Assembly: GCA_003153855.1 (NCBI GenBank)
Contig: PMBM01000170.1
Span: forward strand, 20,246-33,646
DNA from: Propionibacteriaceae bacterium
Lineage (GTDB): Bacteria > Actinomycetota > Actinomycetes > Propionibacteriales > Propionibacteriaceae
Direction: 5' to 3'
DNA length: 13,401 bases
How positions within the stretch are numbered: position 1 is the first letter of the stretch; the number at the start of each line of letters is the position of its first letter. Positions 7,251 to 13,401 of the stretch are shown piece by piece. A program made the translations under genes and the position numbers. The notes under the pieces were generated by a model. The model saw only the letters and a list, made by a program, of their open reading frames with translations. It was not told the origin of the DNA and searched no databases.

Positions 7251-7300
7251 GGGACCCTGCCGAGCAAAACCGCATGCGTCGATGTTCGACCAAGGGTCCC
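7251..7300 (+). promoter_or_regulatory. Possible ribosome-binding-site hairpin before the orphan gene
   Basis: GGGACCCT (7251-7258) is perfectly complementary to AGGGTCCC (7293-7300). The right arm contains most of the AAGGG ribosome binding site for the ATG at 7303. The 34-nt loop holds a further small hairpin, GTCGA/TCGAC at 7278-7290, and the palindrome CGCATGCG at 7271-7278. If formed in mRNA, this structure would hide the ribosome binding site. No ligand-binding riboswitch class is recognised. Confidence 0.35.
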
Positions 7301-7302
7301 AG

Positions 7303-7734
7303 ATGTCCAGCCCGACCACGCCCCAGTTCCTCTTCCACTCGCCCCCGTTCTTCTCCGCCAGCTGGGTCGGGCGCCATCCCCACGACAACCGGCCGCGCAT
7401 GGTCGTGTGCTTCGGTCCGACTGTTCCCGACGACTTCGCCGCACTTCAGGCGGCCGTCCTCGGCCTTGACTCCGTACTGCAGAAGGACGTTCCGCCCTTG
7501 ACCGAGGTGCGCGGTGAGGTCGAGGACCGATGCCTCGTTCTGCGCTCGCACGGTCACGAGCTGGTGCGGACCGACCGGTTGCCGGACCCAGTCGTGGCGC
7601 TGCTCCAGCGGTCTCCCGAGGTGCTGATGGTGTGGGTCGACGTCCCACTCCAGAACCCTCGGGCGGAGCTCTGCGCGGTGGGGATGGAGCACGTCTGGAC
7701 CGGCCTCGCAGGAGTGCAGGACTGTGTCTGGTGA
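7303..7734 (+). CDS. Orphan protein, about 143 aa
   Basis: I do not recognise this protein. The frame shows coding-type GC bias at third positions, stronger than the long open frames opposite it. The N-terminus (residues 1-20) is rich in Ser, Pro, Phe and Thr. The body alternates hydrophobic strands and charged loops (RMVVCFGP, DRCLVLRSHGHELV, VLMVWVDVP). Four Cys are scattered, without a metal-binding pattern. The ATG at 7303 was chosen because AAGGG lies 6 nt upstream. An in-frame ATG at 7282 is possible; a much earlier one at 7183 would add Arg/Pro-rich residues that look non-coding. It sits between the DUF2804 and GAF-ANTAR genes on the same strand, with hairpins at both ends. It is probably cytoplasmic. 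Confidence 0.6.
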   Translation: MSSPTTPQFLFHSPPFFSASWVGRHPHDNRPRMVVCFGPTVPDDFAALQAAVLGLDSVLQKDVPPLTEVRGEVEDRCLVLRSHGHELVRTDRLPDPVVALLQRSPEVLMVWVDVPLQNPRAELCAVGMEHVWTGLAGVQDCVW

Positions 7735-7764
7735 CGACGGACAGTCCCTCATGCATCAGGACTG
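7719..7764 (+). terminator. Three-armed alternative hairpin at the end of the orphan gene
   Basis: GGACTGT (7719-7725) pairs perfectly with ACAGTCC (7741-7747) around the stop codon. The same middle arm (CAGTCC, 7742-7747) can instead pair with GGACTG at 7759-7764. The outer arms are an 8-nt direct repeat, CAGGACTG. The two hairpins exclude each other. No T-tract is present. It may be a terminator, or a switch before the GAF-ANTAR gene 98 nt downstream. Confidence 0.35.
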
Positions 7765-7794
7765 CTCGCCCGGGTGTCCGTTCCCACCAACCCG

Positions 7795-7823
7795 TCGCCA
7801 ACTCGTCGTGGAGTCCCTAGCCT
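7795..7823 (+). promoter_or_regulatory. Candidate promoter of the GAF-ANTAR gene
   Basis: TCGCCA (7795-7800, 4/6 to TTGACA) and TAGCCT (7818-7823, fits TANNNT) are separated by 17 nt. Transcription would start near 7830, about 30 nt before the ATG at 7862. This is a motif match only. Confidence 0.3.
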
Positions 7824-7861
7824 GGGAGTGTCAGAGGTCTACTTGATGACGAGGAGCGACC

Positions 7862-8629
7862 ATGTCACGGACCCACGACGAACTGCTGTTCGCAGCTCTG
7901 ATCGAGCTTGCAGACGCAACGATCACTGACTTCGACCTGATGAGCCTCGCGGACCGCCTGGTGTGCGCGTGCGTCGAGGTGCTGGGGATAAGGGCGGCGG
8001 GCATCATGCTCGCCGACCAGGGCGGCTCGCTTCGGGTCCTCGCCTCGACCGACGAGGAGACTCGGATGCTGGAGCTGCTCGAGCTCCAGAACAACGACGG
8101 CCCCTGTCTCGAAGCGTTCCATACCGGCCGGGCTGTCGAAGGGGTGGACCTCTCGCAGCACGTCAGCAGGTGGCCCTCCTTCGCCTCGGCAGCCATGTCC
8201 GCCGGGATCAACACCGCGTACGCGGTGCCGATGCGCCTTCGTGACCAAACGATCGGAGCACTCAACCTGTTCCTGGAAGGGACTGAGCCGTTCGGCCCCC
8301 GCGAGCTGGGGGTGGCCCGGGTGATGGCCGACATGGCCACCATCGGAATCATCAACAACTGGAGCATCCGGCAGCAGGAGGTCCTCGCCCAGCAGCTTCA
8401 GTCCGCGCTGACCAGCCGGGTGATCATCGAGCAGGCGAAGGGAGTGCTGGCCGAGCGCGAGGGCCTGTCGATGGGCAAGGCATTCGAGTACCTCCGCCGG
8501 ACCGCACGATCGTCACGCCGGCCGCTGGCCGACGTCGCCAGGGACATGGTGAACGGCGACGGAGCGGTTGGGTCCCTGGGTCGGTCTCGGCGCTTCGATC
8601 CAGTCGTCGACGAAGAACCCACTGCCTGA
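7862..8629 (+). CDS. GAF and ANTAR domain regulator, 255 aa
   Basis: Sensor/RNA-binding regulator. An N-terminal GAF domain (about 25-168) would bind a small ligand or partner; seen motifs include NNDGPCLEAFHTGRAV (77-92) and AYAVPMRLRDQTIGALNLF (119-137). A C-terminal ANTAR domain (about 176-231) contains SRVIIEQAKGVLAEREGLSM then AFEYLRRTARSSRRPLADVA, the conserved pattern of this three-helix RNA-binding domain, which in characterised members acts by transcription antitermination. GAF-ANTAR proteins without a kinase are common in actinobacteria and most have unknown signals. The tail after 232 is low complexity. GAGGAG lies 5 nt before the ATG. A 254-nt structured leader and a glycan operon follow directly, so control of that operon is possible, though unproven. 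Confidence 0.92.
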   Translation: MSRTHDELLFAALIELADATITDFDLMSLADRLVCACVEVLGIRAAGIMLADQGGSLRVLASTDEETRMLELLELQNNDGPCLEAFHTGRAVEGVDLSQHVSRWPSFASAAMSAGINTAYAVPMRLRDQTIGALNLFLEGTEPFGPRELGVARVMADMATIGIINNWSIRQQEVLAQQLQSALTSRVIIEQAKGVLAEREGLSMGKAFEYLRRTARSSRRPLADVARDMVNGDGAVGSLGRSRRFDPVVDEEPTA

Positions 8630-8670
8630 TGCGGAGGCCGCCCAACCCCCGGACGGCGTACCTTCCGCAT
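8629..8670 (+). terminator. Stem-loop directly after the GAF-ANTAR gene
   Basis: ATGCGGA (8629-8635) pairs perfectly with TCCGCAT (8664-8670). The stem continues inward with GG/CC after a one-base bulge, and an inner CGCC/GGCG or GCCG/CGGC stem is possible. It begins at the last base of the TGA stop. No T-tract follows. It is the strongest terminator-like element in the window but could equally be the first element of the downstream leader. Confidence 0.45.
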
Positions 8671-8726
8671 TGCCAGCATCGCTCGCGGGAAGGGCTTTCG
8701 GGCCCCCTGGTGTAGTCTGGAATAAG

Positions 8727-8781
8727 CGACGACTGCATCTTGGTGAGCGATCACTCCCCGTGACATCTGATGGAGTCGTTG
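8727..8781 (+). promoter_or_regulatory. Long stem-loop in the leader of the glycan operon
   Basis: Positions 8727-8739 pair with 8769-8781: twelve pairs including one G-T wobble, and one G-G mismatch at 8735/8773. The loop holds two mutually exclusive small stems, in which TCAC (8751-8754) can pair with GTGA upstream (8743-8746) or downstream (8760-8763). Just upstream, TAGTCT (8713-8718) is a possible -10, which would place transcription start close to the base of the stem; no convincing -35 is seen. No known riboswitch class is recognised. Confidence 0.4.
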
Positions 8782-8786
8782 ACCGG

Positions 8787-8853
8787 ACCATAGGGAACAT
8801 GGTTCCGCGGGAGGTGCCATCCGGCAGACGTCTCGCCGAAGGTCGTCCTTCGG
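8787..8853 (+). promoter_or_regulatory. Further hairpins before the glycosyltransferase start
   Basis: ACCAT/ATGGT (8787-8803) and GGAAC/GTTCC (8794-8806) overlap and exclude each other. CCGAAGG/CCTTCGG (8836-8853, loop TCGT) is a perfect 7-bp hairpin that ends one base before an ATG at 8854. A strong GGGAGG (8809-8814) lies 39 nt before that ATG with no start codon at normal distance. Structure here may decide which start is used. Confidence 0.4.
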
Positions 8854-8883
8854 ATGGCGACCGTGACGGACGGATACCGCCCC

Positions 8884-10017
8884 ATGACACGATTCGGGTT
8901 TCTGAGCACCTACCCCCCAACGCGCTGCGGCCTGGCTACGTTCACGGCGGCTCTCGCGAGTGCGATCTGCGAGCCCGGTGACGACGTCTGCGACATCGTG
9001 AGGGTCGACGATCTCGTGCCGGCCGGTCCTTCCGTCAACACCCCCTCCGTACAGGTGGTAGGGGACCTGAAGCCCCGTGATCCCGCAGGTCGCGAGCTCG
9101 CTGCCGACCTCCTTAACGCCACCGACGTGGTCGTCATCCAGCACGAGTACGGCATCTACGGCGGTCGGGACGGCGACGAGATCCTCGATCTCCTCGCACG
9201 GATCAAGGCGCCCACGATCGTCGTGATGCACACGGTTCTGCCCTCACCGACGCCGCATCAGCGCAGTGTGACAACGATGCTCGGCGAGCGTGCCGACGCC
9301 CTCGTCGCCATGACCCATACCGCGATGACCCTGCTGGTCGACCTCTACGACGTGCCGCCGGAGAAGGTCCGGCTCATCCCGCACGGTGTCGCGTGGGCTC
9401 CCACCGGGCTGGCGAGCAACCATGTGCGCCCGACCATCCTGACGTGGGGCCTGCTCGGGCCCGGCAAGGGCATCGAGTGGGGCATCCGCGCCATGGCGCT
9501 CCTGACCGACCTGGATCCCGCACCCGTGTACCGAGTGCTCGGCCAGACCCATCCCAAGGTCGTCATCGACCAGGGCGAGAAGTACCGTCGCTCGCTGTCG
9601 ATGCTCGTCGACTCCCTCGGGCTGAAGGGTGACGTCCAGATCGACGGTCGCTACCGCGAGTCGAGCGAGCTCGCCGCCGAAGTCGCCGCCGCAGACCTCA
9701 TCCTTCTTCCGTACGACTCCCGCGACCAGGCGACGTCCGGGGTCCTGGTGGAGGCAGTCGCAGCAGGCAAGCTCGTCATCGCGACACGCTTCCCGCACTC
9801 CATCGAGCTCCTGTCCGAGGGAGGCGGCGTGCTCGTCGACCACGAGCATCCTGCTCAGATCGCTGAGGCGATCCGGGAGGCCCTGGCCGATCCGGCGCGC
9901 GCTCTCGCAGCCCAGGCCGTGGCCCGGGAGTCGGCCCGTGCGAACAGCTGGGGCGTAGTTGCCGAGACGTACAAGGTGCTGGCCTCCGAGCTGGCCCGCG
10001 TGGGCGTTGCCGGGTGA
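8884..10017 (+). CDS. GT4-type glycosyltransferase, 377 aa
   Basis: Retaining GT-B fold glycosyltransferase of family GT4, using a nucleotide sugar (possibly GDP-mannose, given its neighbours). Seen: N-terminal FGFLSTYPPTRCGLATF (4-20), the glycine-containing acceptor-side loop; QHEYGIYGG (86-94); IPHG (165-168); WGLLGPGKGIEWGIRAM (188-204) at the start of the donor-binding half; and LPYDSRDQATSGVLVEAVAA (275-294) in the place of the GT4 EX7E motif. The second Glu (E290) is kept, while the position of the first is Gln282, a variation seen in some GT4 branches. No signal peptide or membrane helix. The ATG at 8884 gives the usual short lead into the first strand, but its ribosome binding site is weak; in-frame ATG 8854 (387 aa) is the alternative. 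It overlaps the next gene by 4 nt (GTGA). Family is sure; donor and acceptor are unknown. Confidence 0.88.
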   Translation: MTRFGFLSTYPPTRCGLATFTAALASAICEPGDDVCDIVRVDDLVPAGPSVNTPSVQVVGDLKPRDPAGRELAADLLNATDVVVIQHEYGIYGGRDGDEILDLLARIKAPTIVVMHTVLPSPTPHQRSVTTMLGERADALVAMTHTAMTLLVDLYDVPPEKVRLIPHGVAWAPTGLASNHVRPTILTWGLLGPGKGIEWGIRAMALLTDLDPAPVYRVLGQTHPKVVIDQGEKYRRSLSMLVDSLGLKGDVQIDGRYRESSELAAEVAAADLILLPYDSRDQATSGVLVEAVAAGKLVIATRFPHSIELLSEGGGVLVDHEHPAQIAEAIREALADPARALAAQAVARESARANSWGVVAETYKVLASELARVGVAG

Positions 10018-11045
10018 CGGTCGCGACGCAGGACCTGCCACGGCCGACGTACACACACCTGTTGTCGATGACCACCCAGCTGGGGGTGTACGAGCACGCG
10101 CTGCTGCGCGAGCCGCGGGTCGAGCACGGATACTGCACCGACGACGTCGCGCGCGCTCTCGCCGTCATGGTGCGCGAGCCCCTGCAGACGAAGGAGCTCC
10201 TGCGCGCGAGAGAGGTGTACCTGCGGTTCCTCGAGCGGGCCGTCACCTCCACCGGCGCCGTGCACAACCGCATGGACACAGCGGGTCAGTGGGAAGACGA
10301 GCCGGAGACGGACGACTGCTGGGGCCGCGCGGTCGCAGGCCTGGGAGCCGTGGTGCGACGGGCGTCGGAGAAGATCGTGCGGGGCAGAGCGTTCTCCGCC
10401 TTCCTCAACGCAGCACAGGGACGATCTGTCGACGTACGCGCCAGCGCCTTCGCCGCCATCGGGGCTGCCGACGTCCTGGCCGTACGACCCGACTGTGCGA
10501 CAGCACGTGACCTGCTGGTCGACTGCCTGGACCGGCTCCCGCGCGGCATCGGGACCACCTGGCAGTGGCCGGAGAGCCGGCTCCGCTACGCGAACGCGAG
10601 TCTGTGCCAGGCCCTCATCGTCGGCGGCGAGGCGCTCCGCGACGTGGCCACCCAGGACCAGGGCCTTGCCCAGCTCGGCGTCCTGCTCGAGATCGAGACC
10701 GGCCCGACCGGACACCTCTCCCTCGCCGGTACGAACGGTCGGGGCCCCGACGAGCAGGGGTCCTTGTGGGACCAGCAGCCCATCGAGGCGGCGGCGATCT
10801 CGTCCGCATGCCTCGAGGCGCTGCGGATCACGCACGACCCGAAGTGGGCCAGCAGGGTCAGTCAGGCCTGGGCGTGGTTCAGTGGAGACAACGACGCGGC
10901 GACCGTCATGTACGACCCCACGGACGGGGCCGGGTACGACGGTCTGGAACGCCACGGTCGCAACGAGAACTGCGGTGCGGAGTCCACGCTCGCCGCATTG
11001 AGCACTCTGCAAGATGTTCGAACCCTGAAAGTGATGGTGTCATGA
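10014..11045 (+). CDS. Six-hairpin (alpha/alpha)6 glycosidase-like protein, 343 aa
   Basis: Repeating amphipathic helices and conserved acidic/aromatic loops point to the six-hairpin glycosidase superfamily. Seen: HGYCTDDVARAL (38-49), ETDDCWGRAVAGLG (98-111), WQWPESRLRYANASLCQALI (183-202), LWDQQPIEAAAIS (251-263) and GRNENCGAESTLAAL (315-329). The paired acids D43/D44 and D100/D101 at loop ends are candidate catalytic residues. I do not know its substrate. From memory, similar domains occur beside or fused to GT4 glycosyltransferases, so it may act on or hold the same glycan. The GTG at 10014 overlaps the glycosyltransferase stop (GTGA), and its own stop overlaps the next ATG (ATGA), so coupling is likely. 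There is no signal peptide. A non-catalytic role is possible. Confidence 0.75.
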   Translation: MTVATQDLPRPTYTHLLSMTTQLGVYEHALLREPRVEHGYCTDDVARALAVMVREPLQTKELLRAREVYLRFLERAVTSTGAVHNRMDTAGQWEDEPETDDCWGRAVAGLGAVVRRASEKIVRGRAFSAFLNAAQGRSVDVRASAFAAIGAADVLAVRPDCATARDLLVDCLDRLPRGIGTTWQWPESRLRYANASLCQALIVGGEALRDVATQDQGLAQLGVLLEIETGPTGHLSLAGTNGRGPDEQGSLWDQQPIEAAAISSACLEALRITHDPKWASRVSQAWAWFSGDNDAATVMYDPTDGAGYDGLERHGRNENCGAESTLAALSTLQDVRTLKVMVS

Positions 11046-12529
11046 CAGCGTTGGCCGAGGATGCAGGAGTCGAGCTTCTCGCTGCCCACGAACGTGTCGT
11101 GGCGAGGCTCTTTCGCCCTGGCGATGCCACACCCGGCGGACGGTCGCGCACCGAGACCGTGATGAACCGCGTCCTCGCGCTGCCGCCCGAGACGATCCCC
11201 GACCACGCGCAGCGCATCGTGAAGGACTTCGGCGATCGGCACGCCCACATCCTCGAGCTGCTCGCGGACAACGCGGCCCTGGTCCGAGGGAGCGACGCCG
11301 CACCCATCAGCGAGGACCTCTCGATCGTGCTCGGCGCAGTCTTCACCGCCGAGTTCGCGGTGGAGGGGGCGGCCCTGTGCAATCCCAGTGCCATCGCGCA
11401 CCCTGATCAGGGAGGACTGGAGGCAGGGCAGCTCCGGGTCCTGGTCTCTGTGCGGTCGATCGGGGAGTCGCACCTGTCCTCGATCCAGTTCTGCGAGGCC
11501 GTCATCGGGCCGGGTCGTACGTGGTCCTTCCTTCCGCGCGCAACCCCCTTGCGGCTACCCACCATCGCCGCCGGCCTGTGGACCAAGGGCCATTTCCTCC
11601 AGGCCCTGGAGCGTCACGGGCAGGTGTCCGAGCTGGTGCGCTCGGTCGGGCAGGCCCTTCCCGACACCTTCCATGGCAATGACGTCGAGGACGCGCTCCA
11701 GAAGCTCCCCAAGCCGCTGCTCCAGCTCCCGGGTGCCCGTGGCGAGCTCGACGTCATCTGGACGATGGCGAACTCCGAGTACCGGGCCACCTTCCCCGAG
11801 GACTCCGAGGTGACAGCACGGGTACTGATGCCCGTCGCCGACCAGGAGCGCATGGGGATGGAGGATGCACGCTTCGTGGCGTTCCATGACGACGAGACGG
11901 ACGACTACCGAGCCACGTACACCGCCTACGACGGCGTGTCCGCGACGTCACGGCTGATCACGACGACCGACTTCCGCACCTTCGCGGTGCATCGCCTGAC
12001 CGGTGGCCCCACCCGCGCGAAAGGCATGGCCCTGTTCCCGCGACCCGTGGGCGGGGAGCTGCTGGCCCTGGGCCGCGGGGACGCCGAGAGTATCTCGTTG
12101 AGCCGCTCGTTCGACGGGCTCCACTGGGCCGCCGAAGAGCTCGTGTACCCGCCGTCATCCCTGTGGGAGGTCGTACAGAGCGGCAACTGCGGACCGCCGA
12201 TCGAGACCCCTGCGGGCTGGCTGGTGCTCACGCACGGAGTTGGCCCTATGCGGGTCTACTCCATCGGTGCGATCGTCCTGGACCGCGACGACCCCGCCCT
12301 CGTTCGTGCAGTCCTGGCGGAGCCGCTGCTCGTGCCGGAGGGCGCGGACCGTACGGGCTACGTCCCTGACGTCGTCTACAGCTGCGGCGGGATCGTCCAC
12401 GACGGCACACTGTGGATCCCGCACGGCGTGGGCGACGACAGGATCCGCGTCGCATCGGTCCCGCTCGGTGAGCTTTTCGCTGCCATGACATGGCTGGATG
12501 GGACCGACCCCTCCGTCGAGCAGAAGTAG
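11042..12529 (+). CDS. GH130 family mannoside phosphorylase / beta-mannosidase, 495 aa
   Basis: GH130 five-bladed beta-propeller enzyme (about 230-485) with an N-terminal extension of about 220 residues. Known GH130 members phosphorolyse or hydrolyse beta-1,4- or beta-1,2-linked mannosides. Seen: MGMEDARFVAF (271-281), where the MED-R core fits the conserved acidic site of the family; RAKGMALFPR (325-334); SGNCGPPIETPAGWLVLTHG (380-399) running on to VGPMRVYSIGAIVLD; and GYVPDVVYSCGG (439-450). The N-terminal part has ALCNPSAIAHPD (111-122) and LRVLVSVRSIGESHLSSIQF (131-150), as in the long GH130 subgroup. I cannot tell hydrolase from phosphorylase by eye. The ATG at 11042 overlaps the previous stop (ATGA). 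The frame stays open far upstream inside the previous gene, but that is not coding. No signal peptide, so the substrate is intracellular. Confidence 0.87.
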   Translation: MTALAEDAGVELLAAHERVVARLFRPGDATPGGRSRTETVMNRVLALPPETIPDHAQRIVKDFGDRHAHILELLADNAALVRGSDAAPISEDLSIVLGAVFTAEFAVEGAALCNPSAIAHPDQGGLEAGQLRVLVSVRSIGESHLSSIQFCEAVIGPGRTWSFLPRATPLRLPTIAAGLWTKGHFLQALERHGQVSELVRSVGQALPDTFHGNDVEDALQKLPKPLLQLPGARGELDVIWTMANSEYRATFPEDSEVTARVLMPVADQERMGMEDARFVAFHDDETDDYRATYTAYDGVSATSRLITTTDFRTFAVHRLTGGPTRAKGMALFPRPVGGELLALGRGDAESISLSRSFDGLHWAAEELVYPPSSLWEVVQSGNCGPPIETPAGWLVLTHGVGPMRVYSIGAIVLDRDDPALVRAVLAEPLLVPEGADRTGYVPDVVYSCGGIVHDGTLWIPHGVGDDRIRVASVPLGELFAAMTWLDGTDPSVEQK

Positions 12530-12580
12530 AGTCTCCACGCGGGGGAGCGGTGCTGATTCTGCCGCAGGAGGGAAGTCACC

Positions 12581-13401
12581 GTGCTCGAGACCGTGAAGTC
12601 CCTCGTCAGCGTGGCCGCGAAACGGCCGCGCGACCACCGACGGCTGATGCGGATCAGGGATCGCATCTACACCACGGTGGCCGAGCTGGACGCACAGATC
12701 CTGCAGTCGCCCGAGCCCGTCCCGTACGGTCTTCTGGATCGGACCGGCTTCACGCCGATCACGCCCGGTACCGCTTGGGGCCGGAAGTTCGACTGCGCCT
12801 GGCTCCACGTCACGGGTCAGGTGCCACCCGGCACGCGTGATCCCGTCCTGCTGCTGGGTATCCGTGGCGAGGGTCTCGTCTACTCCGCCGCCGGCGAGGT
12901 CGTGGACTCCGTCAGCACCGTCTGGATCCAGGGCGACCTGCCGCACGCCGCCGGGACGTACCGCCCGGTCACCGGCATCGACCTCAGCGGCGGCCGGGTC
13001 GACTTCTACGCCGACGTTGCCTGGAACGGCCTCCTGCTGTACGACGTGGGCAAGGCCGTCTATCAGGGCGCACGCATCGCGACCCGGGACGACGACGCCT
13101 ACGCGCTGTACTACGACTACCTGACACTGGTGGTGCTGGCGGGGTCGACCGACGACATCGCACTCGCTCGCCGGGTGGAGTCCTCTCTGGCTGACGCGTA
13201 CCGCATGTTCGCCTCGGGCGACACCCTCGGCGCTCGGGCCAGGCTCGCCAGGGAGCTCGAGCAGCCGTCGACGAGCACCTTCACGTACAGCGCCATCGGT
13301 CACGGCCACCTCGACATGGCATGGCTGTGGCCGCTGAGGGAGACGCGGCGGAAGTCGGCCAGGACGTACGCGAAGGCGCTGAACGCGATCGAGGCGCACC
13401 C
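12581..13401 (+). CDS. GH38 alpha-mannosidase, N-terminal 273 residues (cut by right edge)
   Basis: Start of a bacterial GH38 alpha-mannosidase, a retaining, metal-dependent exo-enzyme usually of about 1,000 residues. The N-terminal beta-sandwich domain (about 1-230) is present with typical FDCAWLHVTGQVPPG (89-103). The catalytic domain begins with IGHGHLDMAWLWPLRETRRK (239-258). H243 and D245 are the first two metal ligands of the GH38 HxD site. The catalytic nucleophile Asp and remaining ligands lie beyond the window. The GTG at 12581 was chosen because AGGAGG (12566-12571) lies 9 nt upstream and the frame has no better start. It follows the GH130 gene after 51 nt without a hairpin, so it is probably in the same operon. 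No signal peptide is seen, which suggests cytoplasmic action on an imported or internally made mannoside. Confidence 0.9.
   Translation, partial: MLETVKSLVSVAAKRPRDHRRLMRIRDRIYTTVAELDAQILQSPEPVPYGLLDRTGFTPITPGTAWGRKFDCAWLHVTGQVPPGTRDPVLLLGIRGEGLVYSAAGEVVDSVSTVWIQGDLPHAAGTYRPVTGIDLSGGRVDFYADVAWNGLLLYDVGKAVYQGARIATRDDDAYALYYDYLTLVVLAGSTDDIALARRVESSLADAYRMFASGDTLGARARLARELEQPSTSTFTYSAIGHGHLDMAWLWPLRETRRKSARTYAKALNAIEAH

Noticed and set aside
7148..7801. Minus-strand open frames opposite the orphan gene
   Set aside because: Arg/Pro-rich translations with poor third-position bias compared with the plus frame, and no ribosome binding site. Not fully excluded because the plus-strand gene is itself an orphan.
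8743..8763. Possible six-codon leader peptide (GTG to TGA) in the leader of the glycan operon
   Set aside because: No ribosome binding site precedes it and it has no run of regulatory codons; the sequence is better read as stem arms.
8630..8853. Canonical ANTAR target RNA (two hairpins with hexanucleotide loops)
   Set aside because: Hairpins are present but none has the expected six-base loop with A at position 1 and G at position 4.
10565..11041. Upstream extension of the GH130 frame by 159 codons
   Set aside because: It lies wholly inside the six-hairpin gene in another frame and is Arg/Pro/Gly-rich. The ATGA overlap gives a natural start at 11042.
12155..13399. Minus-strand open frame (414 codons) opposite the GH130 end and GH38 gene
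   Set aside because: The plus strand encodes clear GH130 and GH38 motifs; the opposite translation has no domain pattern.
1..13401. CRISPR array, tRNA or rRNA gene, transposase or integration site
   Set aside because: No spaced direct repeats, cloverleaf patterns, conserved rRNA words or recombinase motifs were seen on reading. A tRNAscan-SE or ISfinder search would settle it.

Overview
This is GC-rich DNA with dense coding and strong third-position GC bias, GTG as well as ATG starts, and GGAGG-type ribosome binding sites. Together with a GAF-ANTAR regulator, a DUF2804 protein and GH38/GH130 enzymes, this points to an actinobacterium (Actinomycetota). Nocardioidaceae is a guess from general feel only. 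No rRNA, tRNA, CRISPR array, transposase or phage gene was seen.

Region A (about 1-4584, minus strand) is a tight four-gene transcription unit read right to left. It encodes an 850-aa protein with an acidic/aromatic repeat N-terminus and cationic amphipathic blocks, an HETGH-type metallopeptidase, a 185-aa orphan, and a second orphan cut by the left edge. Gaps are 5, 20 and 12 nt. I cannot assign a function. This is the part of the window most likely to be an undescribed system.

Region B (4585-8629, plus strand) begins after a 220-nt divergent intergenic region. It holds five apparently separate genes: a CoA-binding (YccU-like) protein, an AhpD/carboxymuconolactone-decarboxylase-like protein with an altered CxxC, a DUF2804 protein, an orphan of about 143 aa, and a GAF-ANTAR protein. 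Four of the five carry an inverted repeat on or directly after the stop codon. Gaps are short and the orphan's ribosome binding site lies inside a predicted hairpin.

Region C (8630-13401, plus strand) starts with a 254-nt leader rich in inverted repeats. It is followed by an operon for mannose-type glycan metabolism: GT4 glycosyltransferase, six-hairpin (alpha/alpha)6 glycosidase-like protein, GH130 mannoside phosphorylase/mannosidase, and a GH38 alpha-mannosidase cut by the right edge. The first three overlap by 4 nt (GTGA, then ATGA), so translation is probably coupled. None has an evident signal peptide. The likely theme is cytoplasmic building and/or recycling of a mannose-containing oligosaccharide. 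No transporter or dedicated repressor is visible in the window.
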